26,725 bases of DNA, from assembly GCA_041608535.1 (NCBI GenBank), contig JBFISM010000039.1, forward strand, positions 1 to 26,725, given 5' to 3'. The DNA comes from JBFISM01 sp041608535 (GTDB lineage: Bacteria > Actinomycetota > Acidimicrobiia > Spongiisociales > UBA5794). Below, piece after piece: positions 15,217 to 21,884 of the stretch. The position numbers were made by a program, and so were the translations under genes. Every line of letters starts with the position of its first letter. The stretch's first letter is position 1. The notes beneath the pieces were generated by a model. The model made no database searches, was not told the DNA's origin, and saw only the letters and a program-made list of their open reading frames with translations.

Positions 15217-16731
15217 CTACTCGGGGCGGAGGGTGGGGAAGAGGATGACCTCGCGGATGTGGTGGCGGTCGGTGAGGAGCATGACGAGGCGGTCGACACC
15301 GATGCCGAGACCGCCGGTGGGAGGCAAGCCGTACTCGAGGGCACGGATGTAGTCCACGTCGATGGGATGAGCCTCGACATCGCCGGCGACGCGGGCAGCC
15401 GCCTGCGATTCGAAGCGGCGGCGCTGGTCGATGGGATCGTTCAGCTCTGAGAAGGCGTTGGCGTACTCGCTTCCGGCGATGAACAGTTCCCACCGTTCGG
15501 TCAACTCAGGCTCGGTGCGGTGCTGCCTGGCGAGCGGCGAGACCTCTTTGGGGTGGTCCATGACAAAGGTGGGTTCCCAGATCTCGTCTGCAACCAGGGC
15601 ATCGAACAGCGCTTCGATGATCTTGCCGTGTCGCCAGTACGGTGCCGGATCGATGCCGTGGCTCTTCGCCAGTGCCCGCACCTCGTCGAGATCGTCGGTG
15701 AACGAGATCGCACCACCGAGCACCTCCGCAACCGCTTCCGTCATCCGCATTCGGCGGTATGGCGGCGCCAGATCGATGGGGCGACCCTGGTACGTGAAGG
15801 CGGTCGAACCGTGGGCGCTCCCAGCGACTGCGGCGAATATCTCCTCCACCATGGTGGCAATGTCGCCATAGTCGGCGTACGCCTCGTACGACTCGAGCAT
15901 CGTGAACTCCGGGTTGTGCGTGGCATCGATCCCTTCATTGCGGAAGATCCTCCCGATCTCGAAGACCTTCTCGATCCCGCCCACCACGAGCCGCTTGAGG
16001 TACAGCTCGGTGGCGATACGCAGCGACATGTCGAGATCGAGCGCGTTGTGGTGAGTCTCGAAGGGGCGAGCCAGTGCACCCGTCGCCTGATTGAGCAACA
16101 CCGGCGTCTCCACTTCGACGTAACCGCGATCTTCGAATTCACGCCGCAGCTGGGAAACCACCCTGGCTCGGGTCAGAGCGACCTGACGCGCTTCCTCGTT
16201 GACGATGAGGTCGACGTAACGGCGCCGGCTGCGTGATTCGAGATCTTGCAGGCCATGCCACTTGTCGGGGAGGGGGCGGAGGCTCTTCGCCAAGAGTTCG
16301 AACGAGTCGACCAGGACGCTCAGCTCGCCCTGCTTGGAGGTGACGATCTCGCCGGAGGCGCCGACGATGTCGCCGATGTCGAGGTCATCGAACCGGGCGA
16401 AGCCCCCATCACCGAGCACTCGTTGGTTGACAAAGAGCTGGATCGTGCCCGACCCGTCCTGCAGGACCGCAAAGGTGAGCTTGCCCATCCGCCGCATCGC
16501 CCGGATGCGCCCGGCAACCGACACGATGTCTCCGGTCGACGAGCCAGGCGTCAGGTCCGGATAGGCTTCGTGGAGGTCGGCAGCGCGGTGGGAGCGCTCG
16601 TACCGATAGGGATAGCCTCCGGAGGCTTCGTGCGCCAGGTGCTTCTCGAGCCGGATCGCTGTCAGCGGATGCGCTGCGAGGTTCGCATCGTCGCTGGGCA
16701 ACTCGCCGCCGGCGCCGGCCTCGTCGCTCAT
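15217..16731 (-). CDS. lysS: Lysyl-tRNA synthetase, class II
   Basis: Charges tRNA-Lys with lysine in the cytoplasm. The 504-residue protein has an N-terminal OB-fold anticodon-binding domain (about 68-148), then the class II catalytic core: motif 1 near EFEDRGYVEVETPVL (199-212), motif 2 at EKVFEIGRIFRNEG...HNPEFTMLE (254-280), and motif 3 at GLPPTGGLGIGVDRLVMLLTD near the C-terminus. Length and motifs are standard for bacterial LysS. The chosen ATG lies two bases after the coaX stop codon, with GAGGGG upstream. The frame is open further upstream, but that would overlap coaX by 82 bases. It is last of four tightly packed genes (DUF2520-panC-coaX-lysS), as in mycobacteria, where panD also sits in the block. 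Confidence 0.96.
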   Translation of the reverse strand: MSDEAGAGGELPSDDANLAAHPLTAIRLEKHLAHEASGGYPYRYERSHRAADLHEAYPDLTPGSSTGDIVSVAGRIRAMRRMGKLTFAVLQDGSGTIQLFVNQRVLGDGGFARFDDLDIGDIVGASGEIVTSKQGELSVLVDSFELLAKSLRPLPDKWHGLQDLESRSRRRYVDLIVNEEARQVALTRARVVSQLRREFEDRGYVEVETPVLLNQATGALARPFETHHNALDLDMSLRIATELYLKRLVVGGIEKVFEIGRIFRNEGIDATHNPEFTMLESYEAYADYGDIATMVEEIFAAVAGSAHGSTAFTYQGRPIDLAPPYRRMRMTEAVAEVLGGAISFTDDLDEVRALAKSHGIDPAPYWRHGKIIEALFDALVADEIWEPTFVMDHPKEVSPLARQHRTEPELTERWELFIAGSEYANAFSELNDPIDQRRRFESQAAARVAGDVEAHPIDVDYIRALEYGLPPTGGLGIGVDRLVMLLTDRHHIREVILFPTLRPE

Positions 16732-16733
16732 CC

Positions 16734-17504
16734 TCACCCCTCGGCGTTCAGCTCGTAGATGATCCGTAAACCGTCGAGCGTGAGGTACTCGTCGATGGTC
16801 TCGACGCTCGAACAATGCGGGACGATGGTAGAGGCCAGGCCGCCCGTGGCGATGCGCATCACTTCGCCATCGAGTTGGGCGGCGATGCGTTCGATGATGC
16901 CGTCAACGAGCCCGGCGTGACCGTACAACGCGCCCGACTGGATGGCCTCGACGGTGCCCTTGCCGATGGGGCTCCGCGGGGGAACGAACTCCACGTTGCG
17001 CAATGCTGCGGTCCCGGCAACGAGGGCATCGGTCGAGATGGCGAGACCGGGGCTGATCGCACCGCCGAGGTACTCGCCGTCGTGCCCGACGACGTCGAAG
17101 TTGGTGGACGTGCCGAAGTCGACGACGATCACCGGCGTGCCGTACTTGTCCCGAGCCGCCACCGAGTTGACGACACGATCGGCACCGACCTCACGGGGGT
17201 TGTCGATCAGAATGGGCATACCGGTCTTGACACCGGGTTCGATGACGAGGACTCGGTCGCCCACGAAGCGCTCCGCCGCCTCCCGCAACGTCGCAGTCAA
17301 GGCAGGCACCACGCTCGACACGGCCATGCCCGTCACCTGGCGTGGGTCGAAGCCGTCGAGATCGAGTAGTCCCGTGAGCCACAGCCGTGCCTCGTCGAGG
17401 GTGCGGTCCCGGCGGGTGGTGAGCCGCCAGTTCCCCGCCAGTCGCCGGCCCTCGTACAGACCCAGAACGGTCTGCGTGTTCCCGACGTCGATCACCAGCA
17501 GCAT
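16734..17504 (-). CDS. coaX: Type III pantothenate kinase
   Basis: Phosphorylates pantothenate in the first committed step of coenzyme A synthesis. The 256-residue protein starts MLLVIDVGNTQTVLG, with the phosphate-binding DVGNT at 6-10, the GADRVVN motif at 107-113 (Asp109 is the expected catalytic base), VDFGTSTNFD at 128-137 and GGAISPG at 147-153. These are the diagnostic elements of the CoaX/Baf family (ASKHA fold), which usually needs a monovalent cation and is not inhibited by CoA. The ATG shares one base with the panC stop codon (TGATG), with GAGGAGG upstream. The gene directly follows panC, so synthesis and phosphorylation of pantothenate are made from one message. Confidence 0.95.
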   Translation of the reverse strand: MLLVIDVGNTQTVLGLYEGRRLAGNWRLTTRRDRTLDEARLWLTGLLDLDGFDPRQVTGMAVSSVVPALTATLREAAERFVGDRVLVIEPGVKTGMPILIDNPREVGADRVVNSVAARDKYGTPVIVVDFGTSTNFDVVGHDGEYLGGAISPGLAISTDALVAGTAALRNVEFVPPRSPIGKGTVEAIQSGALYGHAGLVDGIIERIAAQLDGEVMRIATGGLASTIVPHCSSVETIDEYLTLDGLRIIYELNAEG

Positions 17505-18418
17505 CAGGCGCCTCCTCGGTGGGCAAACAGAATGCTGGGGCGGGCGAGTTTCACCCCGCGATCGACAACCAGGTGGCCGTCCACCATATCGACGTGGATG
17601 TTGTCGATCAGCCGGACATCACCCACCCACGCCGCCACTGCGAGCACGACCGGCTCGACGATGCGCTCGACCGACTGCATCGATTGCTGGGAAGCCAGCA
17701 CCGCATACTCCGGTTCGACGCCGTCCATGCGTTCCGCAGGAGCCAAAGCCGTCTTCAGGAGCGGCGCCGCGTCGAGCACGCCGGCCTCGATGTCGTCGGC
17801 AGCCGCCATCAGACCCTGAGAGAGGGCGAGCGCACGTTGCCGATCCTGCTCATCGAGCCGGTGATTACGCGAGGACAACGCCAGTCCGGAGCTCTCCCGC
17901 ACGATCGGGCAACCGACCACGGTCACTGGAAACGACAGATCTGCCGCCAGCCGGCGCACCACGGCGAGCTGCTGGCCGTCCTTGCGGCCGAAGTAGGCAG
18001 AGTCCGGTTGGATGCCGGCAAACAGTTTGGCGACGACCGTTGCCACGCCCTCGAAGTGTCCCGGCCGGTGGAGCCCTTCCATCGTCTCGGTGAGGGCCGA
18101 CACGACCACCCGGGTGACAGGTTCTTGCGCATACATCTCCTCGAGCGGCGGAGCGAACACGATGTCGACACCGGCCTCGGCGGCGAGGGCCACGTCGCGG
18201 TCGAGATTGCGGGGATAGACCTCGAGATCGCTTGCCTCGTTGAACTGGAGCGGATTGACGAAGACGCTCGACACGACGATGTCCACGTCGCGGCGCGCCC
18301 GTGTCATCAGCGACAGGTGGCCTTCGTGGAGGTATCCCATCGTCGGAACGAGGCCTACGGTGCCCCGGTGGGCAGTGGCGGTGCGCACCGCAGCAAAGCT
18401 CGTGACCAACTCGGTCAT
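17504..18418 (-). CDS. panC: Pantothenate synthetase (pantoate--beta-alanine ligase)
   Basis: Joins pantoate and beta-alanine with ATP to form pantothenate. The 304-residue protein shows the nucleotidyltransferase signature PTMGYLHEGHLSL (25-37, His31 and His34), FVNPLQFN (53-60), GHFEGVATVVAKLF (120-133), FGRKDGQQ (143-150), and ESSGLALSSRN, which plays the KMSKS-like role. Length is normal. The start ATG overlaps the stop codon of the upstream gene (ATGA). In many actinobacteria panD, which supplies beta-alanine, follows panC; here coaX follows directly and no panD is in the window. Confidence 0.96.
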   Translation of the reverse strand: MTELVTSFAAVRTATAHRGTVGLVPTMGYLHEGHLSLMTRARRDVDIVVSSVFVNPLQFNEASDLEVYPRNLDRDVALAAEAGVDIVFAPPLEEMYAQEPVTRVVVSALTETMEGLHRPGHFEGVATVVAKLFAGIQPDSAYFGRKDGQQLAVVRRLAADLSFPVTVVGCPIVRESSGLALSSRNHRLDEQDRQRALALSQGLMAAADDIEAGVLDAAPLLKTALAPAERMDGVEPEYAVLASQQSMQSVERIVEPVVLAVAAWVGDVRLIDNIHVDMVDGHLVVDRGVKLARPSILFAHRGGA

Positions 18419-19260
18419 GAGATGTCACCGAGGTCGTCGGCGACGCTGGAGAATTGCGGTCCCCGTCCGGTGAGCCTGGCAAGCTCGGCGACGAAGGACG
18501 CAAAGGCGGGCAGCCAATCGCTGTCTGCGGCGGCGACGGCCTGGAGCTGGGAGCGAACGGTCGCTACATCGCCGCGAGCCACGGGCCCGGTGAGCGCGGC
18601 CCGTGGTCCCAGCTCGAATGCATTGGCGATGACAGCGGCAACGAGCGGGTGCGCAGCTGCGAAGGGGACACCGGCGGCAGCGAACAGATCCGCTGCCATG
18701 GTGAGCGCCGCCAGCGGGAAGTTGGCTGCGGCCGCCGCTGCGGCGTGATAGACGGCCTTGTCAGAGTCGTTGATCACAAAGGGTCGCATCCCGAGCGATT
18801 CTGCGAAGGAGCCGAGGAGTCCCGCCAGCTCACTTGGTGCAGTGATCCCGGCCCATGCTCCGGCGAGACGGGCGGATCCGATCTTCGGTGTAGGAAGGGT
18901 CTGCAGCGGGTGGAACGAGCCGATCGTCGCTCCGTGCGGCGCCAGCGGGTCTAGCACGTTCACGCTGCGCAGACCCGAGAGGTGCACGACATTGCGCAGA
19001 GCCGGATCCCCGCCGGCCAGCTCCTCGGCGACACCCGCGATCTCATCGTCCCGGACCGCGATGACCAGCAGGTCACACGGCGGGATCGCGTCGGCGATGC
19101 CAAGCCGCGGCGCCTCAGGATCCCACTCCGCCACCTGCAACGCCCGTTCCAGGTGATCGAAATCTCGCCCCACCAGACCCACGATGCGATGTCCGGCGGC
19201 GGCGGCAGCGATCGCAATCGCCAACCCGGCCCGCCCCGGCCCCAACACACAGATATCCAC
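18415..19260 (-). CDS. Rossmann-like / DUF2520 oxidoreductase-fold protein
   Basis: A 281-residue protein with an N-terminal NAD(P)-binding fold (VLGPGRAGLA, GxGxxG at 7-12) and a C-terminal helical DUF2520 domain (from about 145, KAVYHAAAAAAANFPLAAL). The layout resembles 6-phosphogluconate dehydrogenase-like enzymes, including ketopantoate reductase. The family (the homologue in M. tuberculosis is Rv3603c, from memory) sits next to panC in many genomes. Location suggests a role in pantoate formation or another step near pantothenate, but no activity is established here. The start is GTG with AAGGA about ten bases upstream. It is first of the panC-coaX-lysS group. It is Ala-rich, as is common in this family. 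Confidence 0.85.
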   Translation of the reverse strand: MDICVLGPGRAGLAIAIAAAAAGHRIVGLVGRDFDHLERALQVAEWDPEAPRLGIADAIPPCDLLVIAVRDDEIAGVAEELAGGDPALRNVVHLSGLRSVNVLDPLAPHGATIGSFHPLQTLPTPKIGSARLAGAWAGITAPSELAGLLGSFAESLGMRPFVINDSDKAVYHAAAAAAANFPLAALTMAADLFAAAGVPFAAAHPLVAAVIANAFELGPRAALTGPVARGDVATVRSQLQAVAAADSDWLPAFASFVAELARLTGRGPQFSSVADDLGDIS

Positions 19261-19300
19261 GGCTTCAGTCCTTCGCTCAGGTACCGGTACCGATCACGAA

Positions 19301-19415
19301 CCTTAGGCTGCCGCGCGCGTTTTCCGCGATATACAGCCGAAAGTCCGTAGCCGAAGCGATCGAGCTCTCATTCTTTCGGCTGTCGCGCGCGCTTTCCGCG
19401 CTCCACAGCCTTAGG
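19301..19415. repeat. Pair of GC-rich hairpin repeats downstream of hpd
   Basis: Two 33-bp direct copies (19306-19338 and 19378-19410, 28 of 33 identical) each begin GGCTG, end CAGCC and contain an alternating CGCGCGCG core followed by TTTCCGCG. Their inner flanks, CAGCCGAAAG (19334-19343) and CTTTCGGCTG (19373-19382), are exact complements. The outer flanks (19301-19310 and 19406-19415) are complementary except for one base. So each copy can fold alone, or the whole element can fold as one larger structure. It lies between the hpd stop codon and the start of the DUF2520 gene, where a terminator would be expected. No protein is supported. Confidence 0.75.
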
Positions 19416-19424
19416 TTCACCAAC

Positions 19425-20522
19425 TCAGAGGTTGCCGCGTTCTGCTTGATCGCGTTCGATGGCCTCGAAGAGCGCTTGGAAGTTGCCGACACCGAAACCT
19501 TGCGAGCCGTGGCGTTCGATGATCTCGTAGAAGACGGTCGGACGATCCTGGACCGACTTGGTGAAGATCTGGAGCAGATACCCCTCGTCGTCCTGGTCGG
19601 CCAGGATCCCCAACTCGGCGAGCTGGTCGAGATCGGCGTCGATCGTCGACCAGTCCAGGCGCTTCTTCAGGTCCTCGTAGTAACTCCCGGGAGTCGACAG
19701 GAACCGCACACCATTCGCCCGCATCTTCTGCACGGTGGAGACGATGTCATCGGTGGCGAGCGCCATGTGCTGAACCCCCGCATCGCGGTAGAAGTCGAGG
19801 TACTCCTCGATCTGGCTCTTCTTGCGGCCCTCGGCCGGCTCGTTGATCGGCAGCTTGATCCTTCCGCTGCCATCCCACAGCACCTTCGACATCAGCGCCG
19901 TGTACTCCGTGGAGATCTGCTCGTCGTTGAAGTGATGGAGCTGGGTGAAGCCCATGATGTCGGCATAGAACTTGGCCCAGCGATCCATCTCGCCGAGCCG
20001 TACGTTGCATACGACGTGGTCGACGAGCTGGAGACCCACGGGTTCGGCGTCCGGCCAGTGCCGGGTAGCACGGTACCCCGGCGCATAGACCCCCGAGTAG
20101 TTGGACCGATCGACGAAAGAATGGATCGTGTCGCCATATGCCTTGATCGATGCCCGTAGCAACTTGCCGTGCTCATCCTCGACCACTTCCGGTGCCTGGT
20201 GAGGCTCGGCGCCGCGCTTCAGCGCCAGCCGGAATGCATCCTCGACGTCGAGCACGGAGAAGGCCACGTCGCGCACTCCGTCACCGTGCAGTGCGGCGTG
20301 CTGCACGATCGGCGACTCGGGCCCCAGCCCGGCCGTGAAGACGAAACGGATGTCGTTCTGCTCCAGAACGTACGAGCAGCGATCGCGCACCCCGTACTCG
20401 GGACCGCTGTAGGCGACGACGTCGAACCCGAAGGCGGTCCGGTAGTAGTGCGCCGCCTGCCTGGCGTTTCCGACGTAGAACTCGATGGCGTCGTATCCGA
20501 CGATGGGCATCAAATCGGTCAT
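19425..20522 (-). CDS. hpd: 4-hydroxyphenylpyruvate dioxygenase
   Basis: Converts 4-hydroxyphenylpyruvate to homogentisate with Fe(II) and oxygen in tyrosine breakdown. The 365-residue protein has two vicinal-oxygen-chelate halves. The C-terminal half carries the iron ligands: His169 in LVDHVVCNV, His252 in GVQHMALATDD and Glu333 in FYEIIERHG. GYLLQIFTK (314-322) and QGFGVGNFQALFEAIE (341-356) are typical of the family. The chosen ATG follows AGGGGA at good spacing; the frame is open 17 codons further, into the promoter region. The rest of the homogentisate pathway is not in the window. It is divergent from an Lrp/AsnC regulator, the usual arrangement for a locally controlled amino-acid catabolic gene. 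Confidence 0.96.
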   Translation of the reverse strand: MTDLMPIVGYDAIEFYVGNARQAAHYYRTAFGFDVVAYSGPEYGVRDRCSYVLEQNDIRFVFTAGLGPESPIVQHAALHGDGVRDVAFSVLDVEDAFRLALKRGAEPHQAPEVVEDEHGKLLRASIKAYGDTIHSFVDRSNYSGVYAPGYRATRHWPDAEPVGLQLVDHVVCNVRLGEMDRWAKFYADIMGFTQLHHFNDEQISTEYTALMSKVLWDGSGRIKLPINEPAEGRKKSQIEEYLDFYRDAGVQHMALATDDIVSTVQKMRANGVRFLSTPGSYYEDLKKRLDWSTIDADLDQLAELGILADQDDEGYLLQIFTKSVQDRPTVFYEIIERHGSQGFGVGNFQALFEAIERDQAERGNL

Positions 20523-20544
20523 GGAATCCCCTGATCTCGCCTCG

Positions 20545-20573
20545 ATGTGACAGATATCATGGCTGCTTGTCAA
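20545..20573 (-). promoter_or_regulatory. Candidate hpd promoter
   Basis: On the minus strand a perfect -35 hexamer TTGACA (20573-20568) is followed after 17 bases by TCACAT (20550-20545), a weak -10. The start would fall about 15-20 bases before the hpd ATG, leaving room for its AGGGGA ribosome site. Confidence 0.45.
20548..20572. promoter_or_regulatory. Possible operator for the Lrp/AsnC-type regulator
   Basis: TGACA and TGTCA form an inverted repeat separated by 15 AT-leaning bases, overlapping the candidate hpd promoter. A further ACAT/ATGT pair lies next to it. The place and symmetry suit a regulator that controls hpd and itself; the assignment is inference. Confidence 0.3.
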
Positions 20574-20600
20574 TACATGAGCAATATGTCTCGAGAAAGC

Positions 20601-20608
20601 TATACAAT
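20601..20608 (+). promoter_or_regulatory. Candidate -10 box for the regulator gene
   Basis: TATACAAT, 29 bases before the GTG start of the regulator, is the best -10 match in the divergent region. No clear -35 lies at the expected spacing. Confidence 0.4.
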
Positions 20609-20637
20609 CTGCCTAGCAGCAGACCGTGCGAGGCGAT

Positions 20638-21120
20638 GTGGCTGAAACAAGTGACTACCGGATCGACGACCTCGATCGCCGGCTCATCGAGCTGCTCGCG
20701 GCCGAGCCGAGACTTGGGATCCTCGGGATGTCACGCCTGCTCGGGGTTGCCCGAGCCACGGTGCAATCTCGGCTCGACAAGCTGCTCGCTGCCGGCGTGA
20801 TCACCGGATTTGGGCCGGAAATCGATCTCGCGGCCCTCGGCTACGACGTCGTTGCGTTCTGCACCGTGGAAGTCGTGCAGGGGCGAATCAGTGACGTGGT
20901 CGAGCCACTCACCGCGATCCCCGAAGTGCTCGAGATCTACGCGGTGGCCGGTCAGGGCGACTTGTTTCTCCGGGTCGCCGCTCGCTCCAACGAGCATCTG
21001 ATGCAGGTGCTCGAGCAGATCCTGCAAATTCCCGAGGTCGACCGCACGTCCACAGCCATCGGTCTCTCCAAACGACTGCCGTATCGGGTCTTACCGTTGG
21101 TCGCCGCTGCGGTGGGCTGA
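20638..21120 (+). CDS. Lrp/AsnC-family transcriptional regulator
   Basis: A 160-residue DNA-binding regulator. The N-terminal winged helix-turn-helix (about 8-60: DDLDRRLIELLAAEPRLGILGMSRLLGVARATVQSRL, split over two helices) is followed by a C-terminal RAM ligand-binding/oligomerisation domain (about 75-145, with YAVAGQGDLFLRVAARS). The GTG start is preceded by GAGG at good spacing; an in-frame GTG four codons upstream is the alternative. Divergent from hpd with 115 bp between, it probably senses an aromatic amino acid or derivative and controls hpd; the ligand is not readable from sequence. It ends 32 bp before the convergent upp stop codon, and that gap holds nothing notable. Confidence 0.9.
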   Translation: MAETSDYRIDDLDRRLIELLAAEPRLGILGMSRLLGVARATVQSRLDKLLAAGVITGFGPEIDLAALGYDVVAFCTVEVVQGRISDVVEPLTAIPEVLEIYAVAGQGDLFLRVAARSNEHLMQVLEQILQIPEVDRTSTAIGLSKRLPYRVLPLVAAAVG

Positions 21121-21152
21121 GTGCATGACCGGCCCATCCTGCGGATGTACGG

Positions 21153-21782
21153 CTACTTGGTCCCGAAGATGCGGTCGCCGGCATCGCCGAGACCCGGCAG
21201 GATGTATCCGAGCTCGTTGAGCTCCCGGTCGACGGCGGCGGTCCAGATGGACACATCGGGATGATGCTCGTGGAGATGAGCGATGCCCTCGGGCGCCGCC
21301 ACGAGACAGACGAAGCGAGTCTCCCTCGGCCCGAGATCGACGATGCGGTCCAGCGCGGCAACACTCGAGTGACCGGTGGCGAGCATCGGATCGACGGCGA
21401 TCACGATGCGATCCGTCATGTTCTCCGGGACCTTGAAGTAGTACTCGATGGCCTCGAGTGTGTCGTGATCGCGGTAGAGCCCGATGTGACCAACCCGGGC
21501 AGACGGAATGACGTCGAGGATGCCCTCCAGGATCCCGCCCCCGGCGCGCAAGATCGAGATGATCACAGCCTTCTTCCCCTCGATGACCGGAGCCCGCATC
21601 CTCTCCAGCGGGGTCTCGATCTCTACGTACTCGACAGGAAGGTCACGCGTCACCTCGTACCCCATCAGGGCGCTGATCTCACGGAGCAGGCGACGGAAGT
21701 CCGCGGTGCTCGTCTGCACGCGCCTCATCAGCGTCAGCTTGTGCTGCACCAAGGGATGATCGACGACGTGGACCTCTGGCAT
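21153..21782 (-). CDS. upp: Uracil phosphoribosyltransferase
   Basis: Salvages uracil with PRPP to give UMP in the cytoplasm. The 209-residue protein has the PRPP loop VDPMLATGHSS (130-140), ISILRAGGGILEG (75-87) and the C-terminal uracil-binding segment GYILPGLGDAGDRIFGTK (192-209). Length and ending are typical of bacterial Upp. The ATG follows GGGGAGA; an upstream in-frame start would add 15 residues not seen in the family. It is convergent with the Lrp-type gene and divergent from the aldehyde dehydrogenase, so it is probably its own transcription unit. Confidence 0.95.
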   Translation of the reverse strand: MPEVHVVDHPLVQHKLTLMRRVQTSTADFRRLLREISALMGYEVTRDLPVEYVEIETPLERMRAPVIEGKKAVIISILRAGGGILEGILDVIPSARVGHIGLYRDHDTLEAIEYYFKVPENMTDRIVIAVDPMLATGHSSVAALDRIVDLGPRETRFVCLVAAPEGIAHLHEHHPDVSIWTAAVDRELNELGYILPGLGDAGDRIFGTK

Positions 21783-21808
21783 CTGTCTCCCCGTACCCGG
21801 CTGGGGCG

Positions 21809-21814
21809 ATCCTA
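21809..21814 (-). promoter_or_regulatory. Candidate -10 box of upp
   Basis: On the minus strand TAGGAT matches the TAnnnT consensus and lies 26 bases before the upp ATG, leaving a leader that contains the GGGGAGA ribosome site. No clear -35 is seen. Confidence 0.35.
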
Positions 21815-21884
21815 GGCGACGTCTCATCGGCCGAAGGCTCCCGGTACGCTGCGCTGGATCGGGACGAGAGACGCGGAGGGCAAC

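Noticed and set aside
19277..19492. A 71-codon minus-strand frame over the GC hairpin pair
   Set aside because: Its internal repeat is explained by the DNA repeat, it overlaps the end of hpd, and it has no ribosome site.
20523..20573. 17-codon N-terminal extension of hpd
   Set aside because: It would translate through the candidate promoter, while a well-placed AGGGGA precedes the ATG at 20522.
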